Source: Nymphalis io
Lineage: Eukaryota > Arthropoda > Insecta > Lepidoptera > Nymphalidae
NCBI RefSeq assembly: GCF_905147045.1
Contig: NC_065899.1
Span: forward strand, 4,972,501-5,036,500
Direction of reading: 5' to 3'
DNA: 64,000 bases
Positions within the stretch are counted from its first letter, which is position 1, and each line of letters starts with the position of its first letter. The notes under the pieces are model-generated. The model saw only the letters and a program-made list of their open reading frames with translations. It was not told where the DNA came from and ran no database searches. Shown here piece after piece: positions 49,574-61,065 of this stretch. The position numbers were made by a program, and so were the translations under genes.

Positions 49574-50520
49574 ACTACTGATTTTAATATGTTATTTATT
49601 ATATTATATTACCTATTTCATCAGAGTAATAATTAACGTATCTAGACAAAATATTTTATTAATGAAAAAAAAACATCAAATACTAAGTGTATAAAAGAAA
49701 CTAGAACAAATAAAGCTATTCTATTCGTGTAAGGCACAAAAAGAAAAACGTATTTCGAAGAAGGCTTAGGTTTCAATCGTGATTAAGCATCCGTCAGCCA
49801 ACACTTGACCCAACTTTACTAGTGAAGAAATGTGTTTCAGATCTAAAAGTATTCTTAAAAGTAAAAAGTAAAAGTATTCTTAAATTACATGCTAGAAGTT
49901 TTTATAAAATTATTTCAAAAGTCACAATTTCAATATATTAACTTGAATCGATTTGGAAATATTTCCAAATGTTTCAACTCGGATATTACAATAAAAGTTT
50001 CAGTAAGTGGACCTAATACAATTTTTCTGGAAACAGAAACTCAATAAAAACCAATTCAATACTGTGAACGAAAACCAGATCTTAGATTATATCTTTTTGT
50101 TCTTGAAACTACTCAATGTCAAACTACTAAACATATATTTTTAAATGTGATGAAATTGAAATATAATGATCATGACTATATTAATTAGTACCTTTAAAAT
50201 AATATATACTTTTTCTCTATTAAGAAAAACCAACTGTATCATGTATACATTTATTATTCACAGTAAAGTTGCTACTGAACATAGGCATAAAAGTTAAATT
50301 GAAATGTTTTTTTTATTATATTTTATTAAAATAAAATGAACAAAGTATAATCACTCACACTAAAAAAAATTACTACATGAAATAATATAATATATTACAC
50401 AAAAAATTACAATCTAGATATTGAACACCTTTCTCTTTCACTTGCTCTTTATTTGCCTACCGACTATAAAGAAGAAGAAAAGGAAATAAAAACAAAGGCA
50501 CGTCTTTCTCATTAAAGGTT
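49574..50520. other. AT-rich non-coding stretch
   Basis: Nothing recognisable. A short direct repeat of AAAAGTATTCTTAAA occurs at 49846 and 49870. Confidence 0.45.
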
Positions 50521-50615
50521 TTAATGTTTTATTCAAGTCAGTGACTGGGGTAAAGCTGGCTAATAGAAATCAAAGACAACCGATAGTTACGATTAAAGAT
50601 TTGACGCCAACTCAG
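50521..50615 (+). repeat. Dispersed 'AAAGCTGGCTAATA' repeat, copy B
   Basis: AATGTTTTATTCAAGTCAGT, TAAAGCTGGCTAATAGAAAT, CAAAGACAAC, AAAGATTTGACGCC. It matches copy C at 41101 over its whole length and copy A in the second half. Confidence 0.6.
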
Positions 50616-50617
50616 TC

Positions 50618-50722
50618 AATATTATGTATTTAAAAAATATTAATTGATTTAATTCTTAGGCCCCTTGTTCAAAATATTATGTTATTTAAAAAATATTAAT
50701 TGATTTAATTCTTAGGCCCCTT
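50618..50722. repeat. Tandem duplication, two 50-base copies
   Basis: AATATTATGTATTTAAAAAA ... TTAGGCCCCTT at 50618-50666 is repeated with a single extra T at 50673-50722. It lies directly between repeat B and repeat D copy 2. Confidence 0.9.
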
Positions 50723-50802
50723 TAGTATCGAAAATGCATGTAACGATTTATCAATTTTAACGCATTGAACCGAATGCATTCTATGTTTGTCACGTCATAA
50801 AG

Positions 50803-50898
50803 TGGCTCCACAAATATATCCAAATATACATGCAAATGTAAACACGTAGTGTGTGGTTTAGAGTTTCTGTTGTTGATGCAATTTAACAGAACTGTGGA
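50803..50898 (+). repeat. Dispersed repeat D, copy 2
   Basis: The partner of 43351-43457. Here it lies 190 bases after repeat B, so B and D may be parts of one larger, mostly decayed element. The 77-codon minus-strand frame at 50722-50955 falls inside it and is not credible. Confidence 0.6.
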
Positions 50899-50959
50899 GA
50901 CGAATTCGAATTTCGATGAAGTCGAACAAACATATCGATTGATAAGGGATGACACAAAG

Positions 50960-51815
50960 TGGATGTCTCAGTTAGGATTGAACTCAGCGGGAATCATTGA
51001 AATGAAATGAAATTCTTGTTGAATTATATCGTTCCGCTTCTTTTTATTTTTCCGTTTACATAACTTTTTACTATTATATAATATATATAAGATATATTTT
51101 TAGATATACTGTATGTTTTAGATATACGCTTTTACAAGAAAATCGCTGAAATTGTTAACAAAAATGAATAATTTGTATGCTAGATGGTTTATAGTAATAA
51201 ATGTAACTTTATAGATGATAAGGGAAACTCCATTGGCTCCATATAAAAAAAAAATAAGTTAAATATCTGTTCTTCTCAAGTATTTCTTTCTTTCGAATCC
51301 ATAGGAAATTTTTAACATTGAATAAATGTAATGGTTCTTATATTGAATAAATTTCATAAATAATAAGTAATTTCATAAATAATAAGTAATCACGTTCATT
51401 TTTATAAGCCTCACTAATTGTTCACGTAATTTCTAAGCTGAAAGAAATAGTTAGATAAAAAAATATGAATGTATACATACCTACACCCCAATCATCTATG
51501 TTTGAAATTAATCTTATTATAAGACACCTGTATCGTATAATCTTCCTGGATTATGTAATATATATTATACAATACCATAAGCATATTTAAGCGAAATATA
51601 AAACGAATATATAAATATAAGGAAAATTAAAATCATTATATTTTTTTTATTGATGGTGATGATTCTTATTTATTGTGTTGTTAATTATTTAGAAGACACA
51701 ACTACAAAGGAAATTGAAATTATAAAATTCTGTGTTAATTTTTTTGTATCATAAAAAATGTAAAAAATCACGTTGTTATACATCAAGCTAAATGAAATAA
51801 GATAACTCCAATTAC
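50960..51815. other. AT-rich non-coding stretch
   Basis: A 19-base unit, ATTTCATAAATAATAAGTA, is exactly duplicated in tandem at 51350-51387. No gene. Confidence 0.5.
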
Positions 51816-51817
51816 AC

Positions 51818-52110
51818 TTTTTTTTTTTATAGAATAGGAAGGCGGACGAGCATATGGGCCACCTTATGGGAAGTGGTCACAAAACGCCTTTAGACATTGG
51901 CATTGTAAGAAATGTCAACCATCGCTTATACAGCCAATGCGCCACCAACCTTTGGAACTAAGATTTTATGTCCCTTGTGCCTGTAATTACACTGGCTCAC
52001 TCACCCTTCAAACCGGAACACAACAATAACAAGTACTGCTGTTTTGTGGTAGAATATCTGATGAATGGGTGGTACCTACCCAGACGAGCTTGCACAAAGC
52101 TCTACCACCA
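51818..52110 (-). mobile_element. Poly(A)-type repeat, well preserved
   Basis: A T11 run, then ATAGAATAGGAAGGCGGACG, GGGCCACCTTATGGGAAGTG, and the whole body to CTACCACCA. A 60-codon frame at 51968-52150 is the repeat, not a gene. Confidence 0.9.
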
Positions 52111-52756
52111 TTACTTTAATATAACTCGCCTAAAGACTGCGAATGATTAACAGCTCAACCTGGCAAGTTACCGGGTTTGCCTAATGCGAGTCGGTTCAGT
52201 TAAACTTTCCCATTAGTAACTTCCACACTGGCAAAACAGTTTTTGGATTTCAGCTAATGTTTCCTGAATGTATGCTGTCGTAATTTTTCATATTAATGTA
52301 AAAAAAATAAAATTGGCGACTAAGATTGGTTGTAATTGATTATAGTCATAAAGCAACTGACATACAATAATAACAAAGGATAAACAAAAAATAAAAAACG
52401 CAAACAAATTCAATTAAAATTACATAACAGCAAACTTCGATTGTGCTTGCAGCATTTTATTTCTAGGCAAAGTCACTATTGGTTCTTATGTGGAGATATA
52501 AATATATAAATAAAAAATATCCAAAGCAAATTAACGTATTAGCAGCTAGTCTGATTATTTGCAGATCGATACTAATTTGCCAAACGGTGTATATCATTTG
52601 ACCTTTGTTATATCTAATCAAATCATTAATATCAAGGTATCATATATTAATTAATAATTGTGCTATTAACAGACATAATTAACTTAATATACATATTAAT
52701 ACACATAGATATATATAAATTCATAATGATTAATAAGATTTCTTAACTATATACAG

Positions 52757-53054
52757 TATACAGTAACAGCCTGTGTATGTCCTACTACTGGGCTAAGGCC
52801 TCCTCTCCCTATTTGAGAAGTTTAGAGCTTATTCCACCATGCTGCTCTAATGCGGGTTAGTGGAATACACTTGTGGCAGAATTTCAGTGAAACTAGACAC
52901 ATGCAGGTTTCCTCCGATGCTTTCCTTCACCGTCAAGCACGAGATGAATTATAACCACAAATTAAGCACATAAAATTCAGTGATACTTGCCCGGATTTTG
53001 AACCCACAATCATCGGTTAAGATTCACGCGTTCTTACCACTGGACCATCTCGGC
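52757..53054 (-). mobile_element. tRNA-derived SINE, TGAGCCGAG family, with target-site duplication
   Basis: The ends are fixed by TTAACTATATACAG (52743-52756) and TTAACTTTATACAG (53055-53068), 13 of 14 identical. The head and B box are intact apart from scattered changes, and a few bases are deleted in the body (CCTCCGATGCTTTCC). Confidence 0.92.
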
Positions 53055-53069
53055 TTAACTTTATACAGA

Positions 53070-53650
53070 TATGTAAAATTATACATTGATTTATATTGTT
53101 TTTTTTTTCGAAAAAAACTGTAATATTGGTAAGATAACAATAAATGTCACAGGGCTGTAATTGGAAATTACTCAACTCGACTTCCTAATTATTCAATAAA
53201 AATCAGTTCCATTAAAATTTAACATAATTATATTATAATAGATATATATTTATTATATATCTATTATAATAAATATATATACATATAAATACAAATATTT
53301 TATCCATAAAAAATGAAGCCGATTGAATAAGTACCAATGTGTGTGTGTGGAACTTTATTTCTTTGTCTGTGTGTATTTGTTATTTCAAACAATTTCTAAG
53401 ATTTATTTTCTTTGACCTCTTCGGATGAATACAAATAAAATATTGCGATATATTTTGCAAGGGCTTTTATATTTTTATCACTTAAAATATTGGACAGGCG
53501 AAGTAAGTTCCGCCATTATATCATAATATTTATTAAGTTTATTCCTTGGCATTCTTAGCAACAGAATAGATTTATTCTTAGTAGTTAAAATGTTATGTAA
53601 TGATAAATAAATTTAAAACATTGATCAACAATACTGTTTTGTCACATTAC
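53070..53650. other. AT-rich stretch with AT hairpin
   Basis: TTATAATAGATATATA pairs with TATATATCTATTATAA around 53232-53269, with a five-base loop. No gene. Confidence 0.5.
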
Positions 53651-53654
53651 AAGA

Positions 53655-53860
53655 ACAAATAGATACGCTATAGCGTTCGTGGTACCTTAATCCAAATTAA
53701 GCCCCGACAACGTGGATGCCACCCTCGGTAATCTCGTAAATTGTTTCACCTTTACAATTTATCCCAAAATTAATCGAGATTATTTCTGCCGCATGAGCTA
53801 ACTTAATATTAGTATAAGACACAACGTGTCAAGAATGTAATGAGGGTCCAAACGTAATTA
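53655..53860. promoter_or_regulatory. Candidate conserved regulatory element
   Basis: A 200-bp GC-richer block, non-repetitive and without an open frame. It contains TCCAAATTAAGCCCCGACAA, CCACCCTCGGTAATCTCG and GTAATTAATTAG, the last a double homeodomain-type core. A diverged match to its first 21 bases occurs at 46559-46579. Confidence 0.3.
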
Positions 53861-54142
53861 ATTAGAAAACTCATTATACCTAATATGGCTTACTTTCAAT
53901 TGTTTACGCTTAAAAAATAGAATATCATAATAACAGCTTAAAATAATTAAAAACATTATTGATATATAGATAATACAGTTTTCCAAAATACTTTTAACAT
54001 TGTTATTTTCACAAATAATAGAACAAGGTACATAGTCGAACGTATCGAGTTGATGTAATATTTTTCTTGTTCTGTCAAGCGTGTACCATCTGGCAAATGT
54101 ACGAAATTGGAGCAAAACCCTTATTAAATGAATGAAACACAA
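53858..54142 (-). pseudogene. Exon-like frame with a membrane helix, chemoreceptor-like at best
   Basis: The minus-strand frame is open for 94 codons without an ATG start. Its 5' side has a possible acceptor (ATTTAATAAG) and its 3' side a good donor (AAA|GTAAGC, near 53890), which would delimit an exon of about 230 bases. The product has a soluble part with RWYTLDRTRKILHQLDTFDY, then a strong membrane helix, IIYISIMFLIILSCYY, then FFKRKQLK. The length, phase pattern and helix layout suit an internal exon of an insect gustatory or odorant receptor. There is no signature motif, and a chance frame is possible. Confidence 0.3.
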
Positions 54143-54472
54143 GTAGTCAATATAAAGGTGAAGTCAGATATAGGTTTTTTAGATATTTTTGTAACAAATG
54201 CTATTATTATAGTATTCTTTATTACCTCTGCATTTGATCTCAACGCTTTAGTTATACTTTCGTCAAATAGTAACAAATTGATTTTGCCAATATAACATTG
54301 TACATCTCTTTTATCGTTCCAACCTTTAAATATAATTTTATAGGTAGTATTAAAGTAAAATTGTCATTCTCAGTAAATTGGTAGAAATTAATTATAAGAA
54401 CAACGAAACTGGAATAAATTATAATATACAAATAATCATTTATTTCAAGTTATTGTAGGCGTTACATATCTT

Positions 54473-54747
54473 ACTGGTGGTAAAGCTTTGTGCAAACTAG
54501 GTACTACGGACTGATCAGATATTCGACCGTAAAACAGCAGTACTTAATATTCTTCTATTCCGGTTCGAAGGGTGAGAGAGCCAGCGTAATTACAGGAACA
54601 AGGGGCATAACATCTTAGTTCCTAAGGTTGGTGGCGCATTGGCGATGTAAGCGATGGTTAACATTTCTTACAATGCCAATGTCTATGAACATTGGTTACC
54701 TTCAGGTGGCCTATATTCTCGTCCGCCTACCTACTCAATTAAAAAAA
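54473..54747 (+). mobile_element. Poly(A)-type repeat, plus orientation
   Basis: It starts CTGGTGGTAAAGCTTTGTGC and contains GGTTGGTGGCGCATTGGCGA and CAGGTGGCCTATATTCTCGT. It ends in an A7 tail. This is the only copy in this orientation with a visible tail. Confidence 0.88.
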
Positions 54748-55255
54748 TCTGTCCTGAAGACGGTTTCAGTAGGTATGAATAGCTCATAGCCCTTTTCGCA
54801 AAAGATCCCGGGTAAGGTACCCGGAAGATTTGTACTGCGAAACAAAAATGTGTTCATATATATACTACATTATGCTTCTGTTACTTTTATTTAATTTACT
54901 TTAAGAAAAAAGTAAATATCAATAATAATCGAATCGAAGTACCGTTGGATACCCGTCTATTTGTAATTATTATTAACGACTCACCGATTTCTCGAGTATC
55001 TACCATCATCGTCTAACGCTAGAAAATCTGAAAATTGTTTTTACTCATAACAAATAATAACATATATTCTGTCATTTCGCTTTTTCTTACAGTTATAATC
55101 CTGTTTAGATATGCTCAAATACACACATATACATATATTCATTACGTTTAAATGTTCATGTGAAATTGGCGAAAACGACTAAAGGTTAAACAGCTTTCAA
55201 GATTTTCCTTTTGAGTTTATATTAACTTTGAAACTAATTTATGTAAATTGGTGAC

Positions 55256-55558
55256 TTTTTTTTTTTTTTTTTTTTTATAGAATAGGAAGGCGGACGAGCA
55301 TATGGGCCACCTGATGGTAAGTGGTCACCAACGCTCTTAGACATTGGCATTGTAAGAAATGTCAACCATCGCTTACATATCCAATGCGCCACCAACCTTG
55401 GGAACTAAGATTTTATGTCCCTTGTGCCTGTAATTACACTGGCTCACTCACCCTTCAAACCGGAACACAACAATATCAAGTATTGCTGTTTTGCGGTAGA
55501 ATATCTGATGAGTGGGTGGTACCTACCCAGACGAGCTTGCACAAAGCCCTACCACCAG
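55256..55558 (-). mobile_element. Poly(A)-type repeat, best preserved copy
   Basis: A T21 run followed by ATAGAATAGGAAGGCGGACG and the full body to CTACCACCAG. The two 64-88-codon plus-strand frames here are the repeat itself. The long tail points to a recent insertion. Confidence 0.93.
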
Positions 55559-55742
55559 ACTTATATTCTTGGCAAAGTTTACGTTAATAATTTACTTAAA
55601 CGAAAATAAACCAACAGTTTAAGGAATGTAAAATAAGAAATTGTGTTATATCTAACTGCGCTATGAATTATTAAATAAGCAGCCAGCGCCCAAATTAATA
55701 AATCTACCCGCCTTTAATATAACGCGGAGTGATTGAATACTA

Positions 55743-55801
55743 ACGTGAGTGATGGATAAAGCCTATACCCTCGTCACGTTGGGGTCACGTCCGCGTCACG
55801 T
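55743..55801. promoter_or_regulatory. Three GTCACGT motifs at 11-base intervals
   Basis: GTCACGT starts at 55773, 55784 and 55795, exactly 11 bases apart. A reverse-orientation partner, AACGTGA, lies at 55742-55748. The core CACGT is shared by bHLH and bZIP sites. The block is strikingly GC-rich for this region and matches none of the repeats. Confidence 0.4.
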
Positions 55802-55809
55802 CAGCGCAT

Positions 55810-58340
55810 CTGAAGGTAGCGAGTGCATGTCCTGTTTTTATCAATCTACTAACTAATTTCAAAGGAACTAATCGACAATCTACTATCATTTTGTAGTTAA
55901 AATTACATTTAAGTACCTACTACAATTGAATGTTAATAATGTGTAATTGAATTTGTTATATTACGACATACGAGTAGAACTTAAAACTGCAGTAAACAGT
56001 GACGGTAAAAATTAATTTCAACTCATGCTTAAAAACTAGGTAACATGATCAAAGAAATAAGTTTTCTTCACAAATTATTCTATGACAGTTTAAAATAAAC
56101 TTGTATTAAAACTTAAATTAAACTAGCCTGATTACCTACTTTCTACGAAAAAGATGACCTCTCAAATTATTTATTTATGTAGCAGAGTTAATTTACTAAC
56201 CTAGAGCTAACTGCAAACGACAAAAAATAAAATCGATCATTATATAAAAAAAATGTCAATAAATATATTTTCCACACATTCCCCATCCTCTATTCACCGG
56301 CATTAATAACCAAATCTCAACGATAAAGTAATTCTCTTATTAATAGCTTTAGTTCATTATTTTCGCTTTCATATCATAGAACAAAAGAGCAATCAATTAG
56401 GTAATTTGGTCTATATGGAACACACGTTATCCCACAAACAGATTAACAATAATCATTTATTACAGAAACCTACAGAAGGTTTAAGAAGGTATTAAATCTT
56501 TCAATTTAATTCATTTTATAATGAAGATTATTTAAAAATAATACACGATTTATTTATTTATTTCAGTTAAATCACAGACAAGCTAATGGCGTAGTTATAA
56601 ATAATCCATAAAATATGTACACTATATCTACTTCTATTAACAATCTTCAGTTTGTTGTACTGTGCGACAATTAGTTATTTCAAGATGACAATGATGTTAC
56701 ATATCTGTACAAACGGCTAACACTGGTTTTAGTAGGTGCAAATGTCTTACAGTTAAGCACAAGCTTTAATGCTATACATACTCTTCTCATGCTAAGGAGA
56801 AAAATGTAGAGCTTATTCCAGCACGCTGGTTCCTTGTGGATTGAGAATATTATACATGTATCATAATTTCTTTTCACAAATTTCAATTCGTGAGTTATTT
56901 TATTAAATAACACAAAAAATAATATAAGAAATTAGCAACTCAGAAGGTTAAAATCGGGGTGATTTGAACAAGGCATTTTTGTTTAAAACCCGCCAATTCT
57001 ATTCACTGGTTCAAAGTCAGCCACGTGAATATAATAATAAAACTAATATGTTGATGTCCGATGAACACTGCGTGCACTTTTAAAGAACGGTACACATATC
57101 GCAAAGCGCAGCGTTTAGAAATTCTCAAAAAGCGCACAGATGCGTGTACTATTAATATAATAGTAATCGGACGAAGTAGCGCTAGGCAAGCGAGTTGCTT
57201 GGTACTTCTTGCTCCTCCGCTTTAAAACTCTCGAGGCTACTACTTGATCGGTTTATTTTATTTTAATGCATTATGTTATTGATTTTGCAGTGAAAATTAA
57301 TCTACATTATATTTACACTGGCCCTAAAAATCCATAAATATAAAATACAATATAAATGTTTGCATCAAAATCGTTCAGTATTTTTTTATTGTAAATACAT
57401 TTCGCAAAATATATTTTTCTATATTTTTTTCTATATTTATATATATAAGATGCTGACGTGACGGCCTTACTCACAACCGTTGCTTAGCGACTGTTTAGCT
57501 AAAATTTCTCTCATTTCTATCTTTCTGTCATTATTGATTTGACATTCGAAAGAAGAAGAAACAATATTATTTAAATAATTATCCGCTAAACAACGTTTAT
57601 AAGGAAATGTTTTCATTGAACGTCTCAATGTCGTATTATTTATTTTTACCACACTGAGATATTTATTCTAGATACGTAAAAAACCTTTTAGATACGCGTG
57701 AAAGCTACTCAAAAATACATACTTTAGTTCACTTAATAACATACTCTCCATAGGTAGCAATAAGAGATACAATCACACTTTCATTGCGAGTACTATTCCG
57801 AATAAATACATTAGGTTGGCAATTTACTTAACACCTTTTAATGACGGTACTTAAACTGTCGTTAAGTCTTTGTTAATCATTTGTACAGTACATTTTGTAA
57901 TTATATAATGAAATGAATGCCATGAGCATTTTGTTTCTTATCCTCGGTAAGACCCTTAAATGAAAGGCAGCTTTCCAAATAACGTTCTAAATAATGTACT
58001 TCCAAAAAAAGTATTGAAATTTTCTTATCATTAATATTATTACTATATTAATAAAGTCTTATATCGCAGAAAACTTATTGCACTATTTGAGACAATATAA
58101 AATAAAAAAGATTAACAAAATCTATAGATTAAATAAACTGAAAAATAAATTTATTGTAATAGTATAAATATTTTATCTTAAATATAATATAGAGCAGACT
58201 TTAAAAAAATACTTACAAAACATAAACGATTAATTTGATTTATATATATTTTATAAGCCTCAAAATAAATTAAATGATATGAATATGTCTATATAGCATA
58301 TATACGTACGTAAAAGTATATATTGCAGGAACAATACGCA
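55810..58340. other. Gene-poor stretch
   Basis: About 56800-57030 there is weak similarity to the TGAGCCGAG SINE (GAGCTTATTCCAGCACGCTG). A GC-richer patch with several GCGC blocks lies at 57060-57245. Small minus-strand frames at 56680-56913 and 57467-57652 are unsupported. Confidence 0.4.
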
Positions 58341-58345
58341 GTAAT

Positions 58346-58410
58346 GAACGATAGCCCGTTGGGGAGTTGCTGACTAAGATAAAGAGTTAATCGCGATACC
58401 ATTTAATGTA
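58346..58410 (+). repeat. Short dispersed repeat, copy 1
   Basis: GGGGAGTTGCTGACTAAGAT AAAGAG is matched at 58768-58795 by GGGAGTCGCCATCTAAGATA AAGAG, and the match continues weakly for some 30 bases more. The second copy is at about 58745-58815. Confidence 0.45.
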
Positions 58411-59059
58411 TTATACTGAAAAATTGTATAAAATATATACATCACTATAACAGTGGGCAAACATCACTTATAATTAATATAATTGTATTCATGTGGAATT
58501 CTATTTTATGATAGGTTTCACTTACCCGTTATGAAAACGTATCTATCAGACAATACTTTGTTCCGGCTTAAAGAGAAGTGAACCAACGTAATAATAAAAT
58601 TTTACAATAATAATTATAGATTCTTTTCTTCCTTTTCGGTACCAAAAAAGCTATTAATTTTACCTTTACAAATACATCGAATAAATAATCGAGTAGAAAA
58701 GTAGAAAAGGGTCTAGTTCTGAAACAATTCAAAGTGATTCATGTATTTGGCGGTGAAAGCACTCTAGGGAGTCGCCATCTAAGATAAAGAGCCAATTGAG
58801 GTAACATCTATTTTTAATGATAGGGAGTAAATATTTAAAGGTAAACGAAAACTCGTATAACTTTCGCTTTATTAGAGAAAATAAATACTGATGAACACAT
58901 AAGCACAAGCAACTTTGAGATATAGAACAAGGCAAACAGCCAACAAAATGTTATATTTATCAAAAAAAGGGACTATTTCAAGAAATTGATAATACTTACG
59001 TTGCCCAGTAACAAAGAAGTTACCAAAGTTTTTTTAGTATTTAATTCTACCTTAGTCAA

Positions 59060-59262
59060 TCCCGTCCCGTTGGTACCACCAGTATACAAGTTATTCTATC
59101 GTTAAACATCGATACTTTGTAATACTTTGTTGCAGTATAAAAGGTAAGTGAGCCATTGTAATAACTACTACAAGGGACACAACATTGTAGGTCACGCGGC
59201 TGAGAACGAATCGACTATGTATTAAATTAGTTACAGTCTTTACAATGCCAGAAGCTATTATT
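59060..59262 (+). repeat. Ancient copy of the poly(A)-type repeat
   Basis: GGTACCACCAGTATACAAGT, AAGTGAGCCATTGTAATAAC, ACAAGGGACACAACATTGTA and TTTACAATGCCAGAAG follow the block order of the intact copies. A still older piece may lie at 58533-58590. Confidence 0.5.
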
Positions 59263-59475
59263 AAAGGTGACATTATAAAAATAATAAAGTATAATATTTT
59301 ATATATAAATATATAATAGATAGGATAATTTAATATTCAATTTTGTTAACATTTCAAATTGAATTGTATGTGGCCTCGTCAGCCATAGGTAATAAAAGGT
59401 TATTAATTTATACGATTCCGCTTTTTATAAGCTTACCTTATTTTACCTACTTTAGCATACTAACTCATACTACGT

Positions 59476-59535
59476 AATCTATACGACGCTTGTACTCTTG
59501 TAAACCCTTACAAGAGTACAAGCGTCGTATAGATT
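59476..59535. repeat. Perfect 28-bp hairpin with 4-base loop
   Basis: The left arm 59476-59503 begins AATCTATACGACGCTTGTAC. The right arm 59508-59535 is its exact reverse complement and the loop is ACCC. It matches no other sequence here. Confidence 0.95.
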
Positions 59536-59539
59536 GGTA

Positions 59540-60134
59540 ATTGGTATCGTCGTAAGGTGACCTACCTTATGAAAAAACACTTTTTTAGATAAGAAGTATT
59601 CATTATCAATTACGTTATTGAAAAACTTGTATAAATAATCTTCTATAAATTATACTCCTATCTAGAAAAATTTTAATCTCGATTAGATGAGTGATTTTGC
59701 ATAATTTCAATGATTACAAATCCATAAATAAATTTCTATTTTAAAAATGCCCTTTCGCATCTTCACTTTCGTATTTGCTGAATCATTTATCCAATTCACT
59801 TCAGATACAATGAGCTTGAGCTGAGGCAGAAATTAAAAAGAACAGCTTGTAGAAACAAAGTAATGGCTAGAAAATATTCATATGTTTTTTTTCGTAATTG
59901 ACTAAAAAATTTAAATTTAAATTGATTATACTTATCGCACCAATACAAAATTCTTCTTAACGGAAATGTTAGTGACAATAATGCTGTCAAATTACTTTTA
60001 TTATGAGACGTCTCAATTATTGCACGAAAATTCAATACTTTATTCAGTCAGATATTTATTAGAAAGCTCAATAAAATACCGTGCATTAATGCAAACAATT
60101 TATTTTCTCAATTATATTCTGCTGTACCAAATTG
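59540..60134. other. AT-rich non-coding stretch
   Basis: No gene or repeat recognised apart from chance frames. Confidence 0.45.
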
Positions 60135-60592
60135 ATGATTTGTCGTCTTCTAACCACTGGGCCATCACGGTTCTTACACAAATTTTATTAATTTTTACTG
60201 AAAACTGTACACACGTAAATCTCGTTTTTGAGGTTGGGTCTTTATACACATTTATGGACTTGTGAAGTCCATAAACGTGCCACTGCTGAGCTAAGGCCTC
60301 CTTTCCTTTTCTTTGACAAGGCTTGGAGCTGTTCCAATGCAATGGTTTCGTTGATACACGTGGCAGACTTTCATTTGTCACGTGCAGGTTATTTTCATCC
60401 TCATGATATTTTCATTCACCCCCATGCACGAGATAATTTATAAACACAAATTAAGTACATGCAAATTCAGTTATGTCTGTTTGAGTTTAGACTCGGGATC
60501 ATCAACTATGATTTGTCGTCTTCTAACCACTGGGCCATCACGGTTCTTACACAAATTTTATTAATTTTTACTGAAAACTGTACACACGTAAA
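60135..60592. repeat. 85-base direct repeat around a SINE copy
   Basis: The 85 bases at 60135-60219 (ATGATTTGTCGTCTTCTAAC ...) recur exactly at 60508-60592, offset 373. The repeat contains the SINE's tRNA-like head plus flanking DNA, so the head is present twice. It is too long for a target-site duplication. Confidence 0.92.
60265..60545 (-). mobile_element. Diverged TGAGCCGAG-family SINE
   Basis: It contains CACTGCTGAGCTAAGGCCTC, GCACGAGATAATTTATAAAC and CTAACCACTGGGCCATCACG. The B box region is degraded (GTTTAGACTCGGG). It is an older copy than those at 13.6 and 16.0 kb. Confidence 0.8.
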
Positions 60593-61065
60593 ACTTTTAA
60601 AATAGAAATGCCGCCTGATAATAAAAACTACACCGAAACAGAAAAAATACACCGAAGGAGCTACGTTTATTATCGGAATCAAAAATATTGAATTGTTATA
60701 ACTGTTAATGTATCTTCTTAACCTTATTAAGTCAACCTGACTGACAAAACCAATAATGAGTTTTACTTAAAGCCTGTTAGGCTGTTGGAAAGGAATTCTT
60801 TTTTATTAATGTTCAGTTCAGTCTTTCGTAATTTACTACGAGAAAAACAATGTACGTTTTGTTTTACTGATACATGTGGATTCCTTTACGACTTATACTC
60901 AAGTATTATGTATAAAATAGTAAGTTTGTTTGTTTCATAAGTAATGTTATGTTTTTTTTTCATTATCGTGTTTAGATGTTGAAAGATACATTTGTTTAGC
61001 TTTTTCTAGTTTTCTTTCCACACAGAACCATTTGGTTAATTACCATTTTGTGGCCAATAGCCAAA

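Noticed and set aside
55321..55609. 88- and 64-codon plus-strand frames, repeated at 34580 and 51968
   Set aside because: They arise wherever the poly(A)-type repeat occurs; the repeat explains the similarity and no gene is needed.
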